From Miscanthus floridulus (Eukaryota; Streptophyta; Magnoliopsida; Poales; Poaceae), in contig NC_089584.1 in NCBI RefSeq assembly GCF_019320115.1, positions 60,279,633 through 60,343,632 on the forward strand: a stretch of DNA of 64,000 nucleotides, in the 5' to 3' direction. Both the position numbers and the translations under genes were made by a program. Shown here one piece after another: positions 46,401-58,853 of the stretch. Each line of letters starts with the position of its first letter. Position 1 is the stretch's first letter. Under the pieces are notes generated by a model, which saw nothing but the letters and a program-made list of their open reading frames with translations, was not told the origin of the DNA and ran no database searches.

Positions 46401-47129
46401 AGGAAGGACTCTCCATCCTTGAGAACACCCACCTTGGTATGTACCTATTCTACTTTTGGTTGATGTCTTAGCTTTTCCTTTGCCTTGCTTCTGAGCCTGT
46501 CATCCTTCTTCCAGAGCTGGGCGGAAAGGTTAGGTCACTAGAGTGGGACCTAGAGATGGCTAAGGCGATGATTGGTCAGAATGCAGAGGCGTTGGCCAAG
46601 TTCCTTGAAGAGCTACGTGCTCTTGAGGGGGAGCTCAACTAGATCTGCAATGTTGCCCAGATCATCATCTCGAAGGCGTTCGGGTCAGCACCGAGCACCA
46701 GCATGCCCGCTATCTAACTAGCAGAGGTCCTAGATGAAGTTTGGGTGCTTATCTCTAATGGGATGTTCTACGGGACATCAGGGGTGCTAACTTTGGTGGC
46801 GATGCACCACCCAAACCTAGACTTCACCACCATTTGTAGTGGGTACACTGACAGTTGGAGCCAAGACGCCATCCATGCGCTCGGGGAGAGCTTGCTACCA
46901 CATGAACAGTTGGTGGTAGAGCAAGTCTCCACGCAATGGGTGATGGAGGCTCGCCATGCGAGCGCGGCTGAAGGCGTGCACCAGGAGGATGTTGCCTAGC
47001 CTATGGATGGAGTGGAGCCTGGGTTGAAAGCAAATGTCATCCCACCTTTGACTGAGCCAAATGTCGTCCCGTCGGAAACCGAGCAGCCTTTATCTTCGCC
47101 GGTCGAGTCGGTAGCTGATGCCGCCGGTT
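43439..47129 (+). pseudogene. Antisense spliced gene of the Tat element (putative gypsy-type transposon domain)
   Basis: Lies on the strand opposite to the Tat pol. Begins at ATG 43439 or 43463 (NMDETVLDAFAEKGLLSPKEVAH). The first exon matches the plant domain known as putative gypsy type transposon (PF04195-like): FLAFHERRLGYP, LLNEWGLEL, HLNPTRVLHI. Introns with GT/AG ends are visible at 44298-44376, 45940-46015 and 46437-46514, and probably one ending at about 45210. Later exons encode charged, coiled-coil-like protein (about 46130-46400), then FGSAPSTSMPA..., ending ESVADAAG and stop at 47129. Many in-frame TAGs, mostly in former TGG or CAG codons, kill it. The function of this protein in Tat elements is not known. 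Confidence 0.7.
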
Positions 47130-47619
47130 AGTCACAGTAGTATTTAGAGTAGAAAAAGCAGTCAATATATGTAGGGATAAGTTCATGGGGGAGCCCCCTA
47201 TGTAAACATTTTTGTATCCATGAATACATCGACTTTGTTTTGTGATGGAATTACTTCATAAGGGGAAACTTGTCCCATTCGTTCCTTATTTTTACCCTAG
47301 CATAACTTTGTTTTTTATTCTTTCTTTTTTGCACCTACCCATTTGAACCATAGGCTACAACCTTAAGAACCCAGGCATGGCCCGCGAGGCTCAGCTGCTC
47401 GTAACCATAGGTCATGGCAGGGTGTGATCGATCGGAATGTGTAAAGCAAAGTTACATAAGGTAATTAAAGGAACAGACTACCCTTTCATTTGGGTAAAAA
47501 GTATTTACCAAATGATAGTAAAAAAAGAGAGGTGGTATCACACCCTCGTGGAGTCCCCAAGTGACCTAGGCCAAAAGTGTTTGGGCCAGGGTGCTTTGTA
47601 GGAGCGAACATTGAATGAA
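47130..47619. other. Spacer between antisense gene and Tat pol
   Basis: Convergent 3' ends. AT-rich, with a probable poly(A) region for the plus-strand gene (tttttgtatccatgaatac near 47210). No gene. Confidence 0.5.
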
Positions 47620-50600
47620 AGAAAGTGGTAAGACCGAATTTTTAGGGAAAGAAATGATGAAACTATTCGATGTTCCAAGTGTTGGTGAGAATGTCACCAT
47701 TGTCGTCCTTCAGTCGGTAGGTGCATGGTTGGATCACTTCGGTCATCGTATAGGGTCCTTCCCAAGGCAGAGAGAGTTTGTGTTTCTCCTTGGTTGATTG
47801 GGTCCTTCGAATCACGAGGTCTCTGACCTCGAGGATCCTTCCTCTGATTTTCCTCTCATGGTACCTGTGGAGAGTCTGCTAGTAGCGAGCAGAGCGGATG
47901 ATGGTCGTCTCATGGGCCTCCTCGAGCAGGTCGACTGTATCTTGCTGAGCCTCCATGGCTTGGTCATGGTCGAAGGCCTTCACTCTTAGGGTGCCGTGGT
48001 CAAGGTCGAAGGGCAGCACTGCTTTAGCTCCATAGGCTAGGAAGAAGGGTGTGAACCCTATGGATCAGTTTGGGGTCATTCTCAGGCTCTAGAGGATTGC
48101 TGAGACCTCTGCAACCCATCGCCTGGCGTACTTGTTGAGTCAGTCAAAGATGTGTGGCTTAAGTCCTTGGAGGATCATACCATTAGCACGCTCGACCTGG
48201 CCGTTAGTATGTGGATGTCCGACCAAGGCCTGGTCGATCCTGATGCTGTATCCATCACTAAAGTCTAGGAACTTCTTCCCAATGAAGTTAGGTTCGTGGT
48301 TAGTGATGATACAGTTAGGAACGCCAAACTGGTAGATGATGTCGAGGAAGAACTTGACTGCCTCTTCCAAGCAGATGTTGGTGATGGGCTTGGCCTCTAT
48401 CCACTTGGTGAATTTGTTGACCACTACGAGTAGGTGAGTGAGGCCGCCTGGGCCCTTATTGAGGGGTCCTACCATGTCAAGGCCCCAGACCATGAATGGC
48501 CAAGTGATGGGGATGGTTTGAAGCTCCTATGCCGAGCATAGAACCAGCATCCCTCACACCTTCAGACGACCTCCTCTGCATATCGTAGCATGGTGGGCTA
48601 GTAAAAACCTTGGCAAAAGGCTTTTCTAACCAGCGAGCTCGGGGCCACGTGATGTCCGCAGATTTCGGCATGGACCTCGATGAGGAGTTGTTTGCCTTGG
48701 TCGGTGGGGACACACTTCATGAGCACTCCCGACAGACTTCATTTGTAAAGTTGGTTACTGAATGTGACAAACATCTTGGCGTGTCGAGCAATCCATCGTG
48801 CTTCAGCCCTTTCGGGTGGGAGAACCTCCTCAAGGAGGTAGGTGAGTAGCGGCGCTCACTAGTTGGCTTGATCGAATGCTATCACGGCAACATCGGCGGG
48901 TGTCGTCGTCATGGGGCCACCGGGGTTGGAGCCCCTGAGCACCAGGTTGGCATCGAGGTGTGTCTGGATCAGACCTTCTAGGATGTGGGTAGATGATTTG
49001 TGAAGGTCATTGATGAAGACCCCTTCCAGAGACAGAACACGCTTGGCAGCCAATTTTGTGAGAAAATCAGTGGCATCATTGTCCTTTTGGGGGACATGCC
49101 CCTCCTAGCAGTATGCTATCATGAGGGGGCTTTTGCAAGAGGACTCCTTCATGACCTGGTCGACGACCAGTTCTGAGTCACCACAGATGTAGAGCTACGT
49201 AGCACCGAGCTTGATGGTGATTTGTAGTTCGTTGATGAGGGCCTTGTATTCTGTAGTGTTGTTTGAGGCCAAAAAGTGGAGGCGGATTATGTAGTGGAGC
49301 CTACTCCCATCCGGGGAGATCAAAATCACTCCAGCCCCTGAGCCGGGCGCCATTATGGACCCATCGAAGTACATCGTCTAGTACTCATGGATGATGTCTA
49401 GGGTTGGGAGCTAGACCTCCATCCATTTGGCGACAAAGTCCGCAAGAGTCTGAGACATAATAGTAGTATGGGGGATATACCTAATGTCGTGGCCCATTAG
49501 CTCGAGTGCCCACTTGGAGATTCATCCTATGGCATCATGGTTGCAGATGATGTCTCCGAGCGAGTATGAAGTGACGACCAAGACTTTGTGGTCGGTGAAG
49601 TAGTGTAGGAGCTTCTGGGTCGCCATCAACACGGTGTATAGGAGTTTTTGCACCTGGGGGTACCAGACCTTAGGGTCAGTGAGTACCTCCCCAATGAAGT
49701 ATATAGGTCGTTGGACCTTAAGGTGGTGTCCCGGTTCCTCCCTTTCGACAACTAGGGCGGTGCTCATCATGTGGTTGCTTGCCATGCTGTAGAGGAGGAG
49801 GGGTTCTCCCTGTTTGGGAGTGACGAGGATTGGGGCCGACGTTAGTGATGCTTTGAGGCTCCCTAGAGCCTACTATGCTTCATCAGTCTACACGAGAGCA
49901 TCCGTCTTTTTGAGAAGCTTGTAGAAAGGCATCCCCCATTCGCTGAGCTAGGAGATGAATCGGCTCAGGGTGGCCAAATAGCTGGTGAGCCTCTATATGC
50001 CCTTGACGTTGCATATAGAGCCCATGTTGGAGATGGCCATGATTTTTTTAGGGTTGGTCTCGATGCCGCATTTGGACACGATATATCCAAGTAGCTTCCC
50101 CTTTGGAACCTCGAAAACACATTTTTCGGGATTCAATTTGATGTTGAACCTTTGGAGGTTCATGAATGTTGCGGCCAAGTTTGCGATCAGGTCACAAGCT
50201 TGAGTCGTTTTGACCACTATGTCATCAACATAGATGGCGATTGTTGGTTTTGGTCACTCAACTTTGTTAGGCTGATCGAGCGGGGCGATTTGATCGGTGA
50301 AGCATTGCTGCATGCACCATTGACAGGTGGCGCCAGCGTTCTTCAGACCAAAAGGCATGGTTACGTAATTGTATGAACCATACAGAGTGATGAATGAAGT
50401 CGCGAGCTGGTTAGACTCTTTCATTGTGATCTGGTGATAGCCTGAGTAGGCATCCAGAAAGGAGAGGATTTAGCATCCTGAGGTGGAGTTGACTATCTGG
50501 CCTATGCATGGTAAAGGAAAATGGTCCTTCGAACATGCCTTATTGAGGCTAGTATAATCAACGCACATTCTCTATTTCCTGGTCTTCTTTTTAACAAGAA

Positions 50601-51829
50601 CAGGATTGGCGAGCCAGTTAGAGTGGTATACCTCTTTAATAAATCCGGCTGCCAGGAGTTTGGTGACCTCCTCGCCTATGGCCCTACTCCTCTTGTCATC
50701 AAAGCGACACAGGCATTGCTTGGTGGGCTTTGAGCCTAAGACGAGGCGTAATGCATGCTTGGTGACCTCCTGTGGTATGCCTGGCATGTCAGAAGGTTTC
50801 CATGCGAAGACGTCATGGTTGGCGCATAGAAAGTCGGTGAGCTTGCAATCCTATTTGGCCAGGAGCTGGGTCCCAATCTGCACCATCTTGGTTGGGTTGG
50901 TGGGGTCGATCCCCACTACCTTGGTCTCCTTGAGTGGGCAAAAGGCAGTCGAGCAGGTTGGCTTGTTGCAGTTCGAAATTGCTGGGGTCGACAACTCCCC
51001 TAGCCAAGGGAGCTCGGATGAGTTGATGACGATAGTGGTGAGCTCAAAATGCTCGTGGTCACATGTGTAGGCGTGCGAAAAGGTGCTACCCATAGTGATG
51101 ATGTCGTTCGGTCTCGGCATCTTCAACTTGAGGTAGGTGTAGTTGGGGATCGCTATGAACTTGGCATAGCATGGCCGCCCCAAGATGGTGTGGTAGGACC
51201 CTAGGAAGTCCACCACTTTGAAGGTGAGGACCTCCTAGCAGAAGTTGGCTCAATCGCCAAACGTGATGGGTAGGTCAATCTGCCCGAGTGGGTATGCTTG
51301 CGTCCCTAGGAACATGCCGTGGAAGGGAGAGCTCACTAGGCAGAGCTCTATCCATGGGATGCACATGGCGTCGAGGGTGTCGATGTAGAGGATGCTGAGG
51401 CCACTGCCTCTGTCCATCAGCACCTTGGTGAGGCGCTTCTTGCGAATGATGGGGTCGATGATGAGTAGGTAGTGACCTAGTCTAGCGACGTGGTAAGGAT
51501 GGCCCCTCTGATCAAAAGTGATCGGAGATTCTGACCAGCGAAGGATGGAGGGGACGGCCGTTTCGGCGATGCATGCTTCTCTGTAGCGCACTTTGTGTTG
51601 GCGCTTGGAGCAAATGGCATCGGATCCCCCAAAGATAATGATGCATTCCTCATAGTCAGGAAAACTGTCCCCATCATTGCCCACCATGCCCCCCTTTCTT
51701 GGCTGCTGCCTCCTTGCCCTTTCCTTCTTTTGGCCACCGTCCTGTCGTAGGAAGCACTTGAGGAGCTCGTAGTCCTTGCAGAGCTGCTTGATGGGGTAAG
51801 CATGGTTGGTGCATGAGCTATCCATGATC
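47620..51829 (-). pseudogene. pol: Tat pol: protease, RT, RNase H, integrase
   Basis: Read downward. Protease: VLMDRGSGLSILYIDTLDAM (within 51825-51250). RT: HALRLVLGSKPTKQCLCRF, FIKEVYHSNWLANPVLVKKK (50787-50572), and the catalytic IYVDDIVVKT near 50240-50210. RNase H: from about 49790 (MMSTALVVEREE, FTDHKVLVVTS) to ALAAKRVL-like sequence near 49050. Integrase: WGLDMVGPLNKGPGG (48490), HTNGQVERANGMI (48190), ending NTWNIE near 47670. In the second catalytic Asp motif the sequence is IITNHEPNF, that is Asp replaced by Asn. Numerous TAG stops and frame changes show heavy decay. Confidence 0.85.
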
Positions 51830-53930
51830 TTGTCAAAGTGGTTAGGCTAGCCCTACTAGGGCTGCTTGCTCACACGATCAGCCATGGCGACCAACTCAGA
51901 GTTGGCTAGTCGGCGCTGATCCTTCTTGTTCTTTTTGCCCCTCTGTGTGGAGGGGCCCTAGTCTTGGTCCTTGTGCTTGGCCTTGCCCTTGTCCTAGCCT
52001 TTGTTGAAGACCGCTCTAACTGCCTCCTCGCTAGCAGCATGGTTCGTGGTGACGTCGAGCAGGTCACAGGTGGTATGGGGCTTTAGGTAGCCAAGCTTGT
52101 GGATCAGCGAATCATAGGTTGTCTTGGAGAGGAATGTGATGATGATGTCCACATCGATGACATCAGGAAGGGAGTTGCATCATTTTGAGAACCTATGGAT
52201 GTAATCCCATAGGGACTCATTAGGCTCCTATTGGCAGCTCTTGAGGTCCTAGGAAATCCCTAGGCGGACATACATCCCCTAGAAGTTCCTGACAAAGACC
52301 CTCTTGAGGTCCGCCCAGTCATAGATGTTGTCAGGTGGGAGGAATTCGAGCCATGCTCGAACATGCTCCCCAATGTAGATGGGGAGGTACTAAATGATGA
52401 AGTGGTCATCATTCACTCCTTCGGCTCGGTAGGTGAGCCGAAAGTCTTTGAGCCATATACCAGAATTCGTCTCCCCAGTATATTTGGCGACGTTGGTAGG
52501 CGATCGGAAGCCCTATGGGAACAATGCTCTCTGGATGCATCGGGCAAAGGCCTATGGTCTCGGGCCATCTAGGCTAGGACTCTAGTCATTAGGTTGGTGA
52601 CCATGCCTAGGGTGTGTTTCACCGTTCCCCTCGATGGTCCGGCCAGGACCTGTGCCACCTGCTCTCACCGTCGCCCGATGGATGTCATCATCATGCCAAC
52701 CTGACACCGGTTGCTGATGACACTGCAAGTGTCTTGATTCGGCCCGAGGCATTCATGCATAGGTGGCTGGTGCGGAGCGAGCACCAGGTAAGGCCATGGC
52801 GTAGCTATGCCCTCCTCTTCCATGCTCGGTGGTCGTAGTGGTGAGCAGATGGAGCAGTTGGACTAGCGCGCCCCCATTCCCTCAGTAGGGAAAGAGGCCT
52901 CAAGTCGGTGGCATGACGTGGAGCTTTCCACCTATTGAACGGCGGTGGTCTCCACTAGCGCCCGGAGGTTTTAGTGGACCGCCTGTTCCTATGGGTCGAC
53001 AGGCTCGGGAAGGCCACATAGAAGCATCGCTGTCGCGGTGATGTTCTGGCTAGCCTGAGCGAACTGTGGGGGGATCATTCCCGCGGTCAATAATGTTGCG
53101 CTGAACCTGGCGGGCGTGACCCAGTCACCACTCGATGGGTTACGTGCATAGGGCGCAACGTGGTGTGCCGAGCGTACCAGCGCAAGTGGTGGCTGGTTCT
53201 GTAGCCTTTGTCATAGCTCCTTGCCATGCTCCTATGCACAAGCGAGGGCCTCCACGCGAGGGTCTGGAGGGGTGTGGGTCTATAGAGACTCTGCTACCAC
53301 TGGTGGCTATCCCAAGGCATCCACCATAGCATACTCCTAGGATAGAGGGTGGCTAGGTGCCATGACATCACTGATGTTGGAGCCGTTGCTCTCAACATCA
53401 TCATCCATGTGGTCATGAAAAGAGGCAGGAGCATAGCCCACCATCCCTATGAATTCGGATGTAAGAGGAGGCAGTGCCAACATCTTTTGGAGCCCCCATG
53501 CGTACGTGTCTAAGGGGGTACAAGGTCATAGGGGAACTGGTCACATGGCGGCCATGGTAGGGACAACGGGGTCCCTCTAGGGAATCGGTGGAAGGTATGT
53601 AATAGTGAGTAAAGAATAGTATGTACGTTACTCATAGTGGGGATTGAGCCTAGCATAGGCTCGGAGCAAAGCACTGGCGCCTCGTCGTTGAGGTCGTCGA
53701 TTGGTCTGGAACCATCGAATGGCGCTCCTCCTTCGATGGGCATCGAGACAACTGCCTCCTCATGGAGGCAAAGCACGCTGAGTCAGTCAGCAATGAAGTC
53801 TAGGCTTTTGAAGAGGAAGGTCTAGGACGGCTCGAAGACAGGAGGAACCCACATCCCAACATGTGGGAGCATGGGAAAGTCCAGCGAGTCATATTGCTTG
53901 AGCCCGCCATGCTGAAGATGGTGGAAAGGT
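51830..53930 (-). pseudogene. gag: Tat gag
   Basis: Strongly decayed frame on the minus strand. Recognisable parts are IYIGEHVRAWLEFLPPDNIYDWADLKRVF (split by a stop), SLWDYIHRFSK, LLDVTTNHAASEEAVRAVF (about 52410-51990) and a basic segment with KNKKDQR-like residues near 51950-51900. Upstream (53900-52600) is less conserved, charged sequence. The start probably lies near 53480-53780 but cannot be fixed. Confidence 0.7.
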
Positions 53931-53942
53931 GGGCCAGCATCT

Positions 53943-53962
53943 TCCCCACGGACGGCGCTAAC
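53943..53962 (-). promoter_or_regulatory. Primer-binding site region of the Tat element
   Basis: The minus strand reads GTTAGCGCCGTCCGTGGGGA directly after the LTR end, a form often seen behind LTRs of this grass lineage. The tRNA is not assigned. Confidence 0.6.
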
Positions 53963-55268
53963 TATCGGTGCAAAAAGTGACCAACACGTAAAGATTTGTA
54001 GTTTTGTCATACATTGTGATCGAATGTGGCCAAGCACTCAATGACACAAGGTTTATACTAGTTCAAGCAACATGCCCTACGTCTAGTTTGAGTCGGTCGA
54101 TGACTTTATTCCTAAGCCTAGGTGCTCGAAGTTTGTTGTGGGGTTACAAATGAGAAGAAGTAAGATGGGGGTATCAGAGGTCCGATCGGACTCCGAACCA
54201 AAGGGCCAAGAGTGATGGGAGCTCCGACATGCGCTATGTGTTTGAACATATGCTTTGTTTGGCTTTAGAGTTCTTGAGCCAAGCAGAGAGAATCGGAGTG
54301 ATCCGTCTGTTGTTTGTTAGGATCGTTCGAATCATCATTCAAATCCTTTTGGAGAGAGCGCATGCCCTTTTATAGATGAAGGGGATGGCTTTACAAGAGA
54401 GAGTGTGAGAGGAGTGTGTGTGCTACCTAGTCTTGTTGCCGACACCCTTGGGTACAAGGTGGTTTGTCGGTGCCCACAATATTGTTGATGACTGGATGCA
54501 TGTGGTTGGTTCCACTGCGTTCTTCTGGTATGGCAAATGTCGGTGCCTACCATACTATAGGATAAATGTCGGCGCCCATAACACTATTTGTATTCTGACA
54601 TGTCTGGAAGGTTGCAGAGCACCCTTTTGTCATGACCTAACAGTACTATCCTGCAGGTGTGTAGGGTATGATCCTTAGTATTGCAGTTGACTTGAGAGCC
54701 CTGCCTTACTTGCTCCGCCTGATTCTTTGGGTTCTTACCGAGCAAGCGTCCCCATTCGGTCATTTCCCAGTCGGCTTCAACCGCGCTGGTCAGAGAAGAG
54801 TTATAAGCAGAGGTTCGGTGTACTCCCGGTTAGAGAGTCAGGTCAGAGTCAGGAGCAAGCGTCGTGCTCTCCTTGGCTAGGCCTTCTAGTCGGAGAGGTA
54901 GGTGGAGTAAGAAGCAAGCGCCGTTCCTCCTTGGCTAGGCCTTCTAGCCGAAGAGGTGGGCCAGAGTCAGAAGCGAGCATTGTCCTCTCCTTGGATAGGC
55001 CTTTCGATCAGAGAGGTAGGCCAGAGTCAAAAGCGAGCGTCGTTCCTCCTTGGCTAGGCCTTCTGGCTGGAGAGGCAGGCCGGAGTCAGAAGCGAGCGCC
55101 ATTTCTCCTTGGCTAGGCCTTCCAGTCGGAGACTAGATCGCCCTTATGTCTTGTCGTTGGGTTTTTGGGCCAGCCTAGGAGTTACGCGTCGTTCATAATG
55201 TCGTCTGCTAGGCTGAGCTTTTGCTAGGAAGCAGGTCCATGAGGGACCCCAGGTTTATGAACCGAATA
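53963..55268 (-). repeat. 5' LTR of the Tat element
   Basis: Plus-strand start TATCGGTGCA versus TGTCGGTGCG in the other LTR; end GGTTTATGAACCGAATA. The TATA box on the minus strand is at 54365-54374; the tandem repeat array is about 54830-55135. Confidence 0.88.
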
Positions 55269-57732
55269 GATGTGTTTGATACATTCAAGACATTCATCAA
55301 AAGAATACACAATGAATTTGAAACAACTATCAAGAAAGTAAGAAGTGACAGTGATAGTGAATTCAAGAATACTAGAATTAATGAGTTGTGTGATGAGTTT
55401 GACATTAGACATCAATTCTCGGCCAAGTATACTCCACAATCAAATGATCTTGTTGAGAGGAAGAATAGAACTTTGATTGACATGGCAAGATCAATGTTGA
55501 GTGAATATAATATTAATCATTCATTTTGGGCCAAAGCAATCAACATGGCTTACTACTATAGCAACTGACTTTGTTGTCATCTAATGTTGGAGAAGACACC
55601 ATATGAGCTCTTGAATGGAAGAAAGCCCAATATTGCATATTTTTGGGTTTTTTGTTGCAAATGCTACATTTTGAAGAAATGCACTAGATTGAGCAAGTTT
55701 GATAAAAAATGTGATGAAGATTTCTTGCTTGGTTACTCCACTACTAGCAAGGCTTATAGAGTTTGGAACTTGGCTAGTGGTACTCTTGAGGAGGTGCATG
55801 ATGTTAAATTTGATGAAACAAATGATTCCCAAGAGAAAGATGAGAATCTTGATGATGTGAGAGGCACTCAATTAGTCAATGCAATGAAGAAGATGGATAT
55901 TGGTGATATAAGGCCTAGAGAGGTGATTGATGTTGAAGATGACAAGAATCAAGTGCTCTCTAATTCAAATGTGCAAGATAGTGGTTCTCATGATCAAAAT
56001 CAAGCTAGTACAAGTGGTGCTCAAGTGCAAGATCAACAACAAGTGGCTAGTTCATCATCTCACCCAAATGACCAACCAAGTGCAAGCAATCAAGTTCAAG
56101 TACTTCAACCAACAAATGTTGCAAGAGATCACCCATTGGACTCTATAATTGGTGATATTTCTAGAGATGTGCAAACTAGATCAAGATTGGCATCATTTTG
56201 TGAGCATTTCTCATTTATGTCATCCATTGAACCAAAGAAGATAGATGAAGCATTAAAGGATATTGATTGGGTCAATGCCATGCATGAAAAGCTAGACAAC
56301 TTTACAAAAAATCAAGTAAGGAAGTTAGTTAAAAGGCCAAAGGGGCACAATGTGATTGGAACTAAATGGATCTTTCGCAACAAGCATGGTCAAGATAAGA
56401 TAGTAGTAAGGAACAAAGCAAGATTGGTAGCTCAAGGTTACACTCAAGTAGAGGGCCTTGACTTTGGTGAAACATATGCCCCGGTTGAAAGATTGGAAGC
56501 AATTAGGATGTTATTAGCCTATCAAATGGATGTGAAAAGTGCATTTCTCAATGGCTACATCAATGAAGAGGTCTATGTTGAACAACCACCAGATTTTGAA
56601 GATGACAAGAAGCCCAACCATGTTTACATGTTGAAGAAGGCATTGTATGGCTTGAAGCAAGCACCTAGAGCATGGTATAAGAGGTTGAGGGATTTCCTAC
56701 TCTCTAAAGGATTCAAGATGGGCAAGGTTGACACCACTCTCTTCACCAAGAAAATAGGCAATGACTTGTTTGTGTTGCAAATATATGTTGATGACATTAT
56801 CTTTGGATCAACCAATCAAGATTTTGTGAAGGGTTTGGAAATATGGTGGCAAATGAATTTGAGATGTCCATGATTGGAGGCTTAGTTACTTCCTTGGTCT
56901 TCAAATCAAGCAAATGAAGAATGGCACATTTGTGAGTCAAGGCAAGTACATCAAAGACATGCTCAAGAAGTTTGGAATGGATGCTGCAAAGGCTATTAGT
57001 ACACCTATGGGGACTAATGGAAACTTGGATAGTGATGCTAGTGGCAATATGGTGGATGAAAAGATGTATCGGTCTATGATTGGAAGCCTACTCTATGTGA
57101 TCGCATCAAGGCCAGATGTGATGTTTAGTGTATGCATGTGTGCAAGATTTCAAGCCTCACCAAGAGAAAGTCATTTGAAGGCAACAAAGAGAATATTGAG
57201 GTACTTGAAGCATACACATAATGTTGGATTATGGTATCCCAAAGGAGCAAGATTTGAGTTGATTGGTTATTCAGACTCCGATTATACGGGATGCAAAGTT
57301 TAGAGAAAGAGCACATCAGGCACATGTTAATTATTAGGAAGATCACTTGTGTCTTGGTCATCAAAGAAGCAAAATAGTATAGCACTTTCAACCGCCGAAG
57401 AGTACATTTTGGCCAGTAGTTGTTATGCTCAATTACTTTGGATGAAGGCTACTTTGAATGATTTTGGAATCAAGTTCAAACAAGTGTCATTGCTATGTGA
57501 CAATGAGAGTGTCATGAAGCTCATGAACAATCCAATTCAACATTCAAGAACAAAGCACATAGATGTCCACCATCATTTCATAAGAGATCACCAACAAAAG
57601 GGGGACAATTGTATTGAGAGTGTGGGCACCGATGATTAACTTGTCGATATTTTCACCATGCCACTTGATGAGAAGAGGTTTTGCAAGCTAAGGAATGAAT
57701 TGAACATACTTGATTTCTCAAATATGTGTTGA
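55269..57732 (+). pseudogene. pol: copia integrase C-terminal half, RT and RNase H
   Basis: Resumes the copia frame: DVFDTFKTFIKRIHNEFE, the second Asp region (RSDSDSEFKN), QFSAKYTPQSNDLVERKNRT with the catalytic Glu. A stop near 55566 precedes the next block ([20 protein letters not shown]). [58 protein letters not shown], and [11 protein letters not shown] at about 56790. Around 56520 MLLAY joins directly to [11 protein letters not shown], so about 10-12 residues normal for this motif are deleted in frame. A frameshift near 56870 leads to RNase H (SMIGSLLYVIASRPDVMFSV, SDSDYTGCKV, stop at 57301, ALSTAEEYILASSCYAQ, HIDVHHHFIRD). Pol ends near 57732. Confidence 0.9.
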
Positions 57733-58853
57733 TGCACCCCACTTATATGACATGCCTCTCCCTCGATAAAAACAAGGTAAAATTGATTGACATGTAATTC
57801 ATCTTTTGCTAAGGACTTGTTTAGTGCATCTAGTCATTCCTCATGCTTTATAGGCTCATTCATGAAAATCAAATAAATTTGATGCTTGTATAGTACCACT
57901 ATTGCCTCTATGTTTGAAATGATCTAGTGGTAGCATATGACATGTTTGTGGGCTTGTGAACCTAGTGTTTAGTCTAGAATATGAGCTATAAGTATTTAAC
58001 TCAACATGGTCAAGATAACCCTTGAAACGAGGTGTGAAGAAGCTTGTCCTTGGATCAAATGGAGTTAAATATCTTTTGCAAATACTCTTTGGAAAAATGA
58101 TCCTCACATAACATGGTTTCACATAACCTACCAAAAATTTTGAGCTCACCTTTTGTGGTCATCGATGACAAAGGGGGAGAGAAATTCCCAAAGATAGTGC
58201 AAAAAGGGGGAGAAGAATAACAAAGATAAAAGTGATAGGTGAAAGGAAGGGGATCAATTAAAATTTGAAGCACACAAGTAGGGGGAGCAAGCTCATAAAC
58301 TTGTTTGTTGCATTTGGATGTGCATTACATATGTTTTCTTGCATGACACAAGTTTTTAAATTCCCTATCCATGCTTGTGTGGTGTATGCTAGTTGTAGGT
58401 TTGAATGATGAAATAAAAAACTAGCATGCATAGGATAGCTAGACACTTGAATTGCTTTCACAAGTGGTTCTAGACCTTACTTATAATGTTGATCTCACAA
58501 GTTATCTAGTTTGTCTTTGTATTTCAAGTGGTATCTAGCAAATCATGGTGCTAAGGATGGTGTTCAAATGCAACTCCGATTGGTATCACGCTTCAAAGGT
58601 CCATTCTTTATATCTTAGCATCATTTGGTAGACATTACTCTCCCACAATTTCCATCTATGCATATGTGCAAGCTTTCAAATCCAAACTCTTAGCATATAT
58701 GTAGGGGGAGCCAATGCTACCAATTCGGGTTTATGAAACTTGTCCATATCCTTTACACATGGTAAAATGCTTGGGCAAGCAACATGAATCAAAAAAGATT
58801 TCATTGAATATCTTTGTGAAATGGTTGTCATCAATTACCAAAAAGGGGGAGAT
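57733..58853 (+). other. copia 3' non-coding region with polypurine tract
   Basis: About 1.1 kb AT-rich DNA, several short AGGGGGAG purine runs (58173, 58206, 58281, 58702), and the likely polypurine tract AAAAAGGGGGAGA at 58840-58852, right before the 3' LTR. Some SIRE-group elements have an envelope-like ORF here; I see none. Confidence 0.65.

Larger units (their letters stand above)
27142..55268 (-). mobile_element. Tat-lineage Ty3/gypsy element inserted in copia integrase
   Basis: LTRs at 27142-28463 and 53963-55268 in minus orientation, with GATG repeated at the junctions (27140-27143 and 55269-55272), so the exact end is uncertain by about 2 bases. Order on the minus strand: 5' LTR, primer site, gag (about 53900-51830), protease, RT, RNase H, integrase (to about 47620), then a 5-kb 3' region that carries an antisense spliced gene. 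A 13.3-kb chromovirus interrupts the end of this region. Without it the element is about 14.8 kb. In the first 300 bases of the LTRs I count 35 differences, 33 of them transitions. Confidence 0.88.

Noticed and set aside
55221..55270. Start of a new ORF at the right end of the Tat LTR
   Set aside because: The first ~16 codons are LTR sequence; the real coding frame is the copia integrase from 55269.
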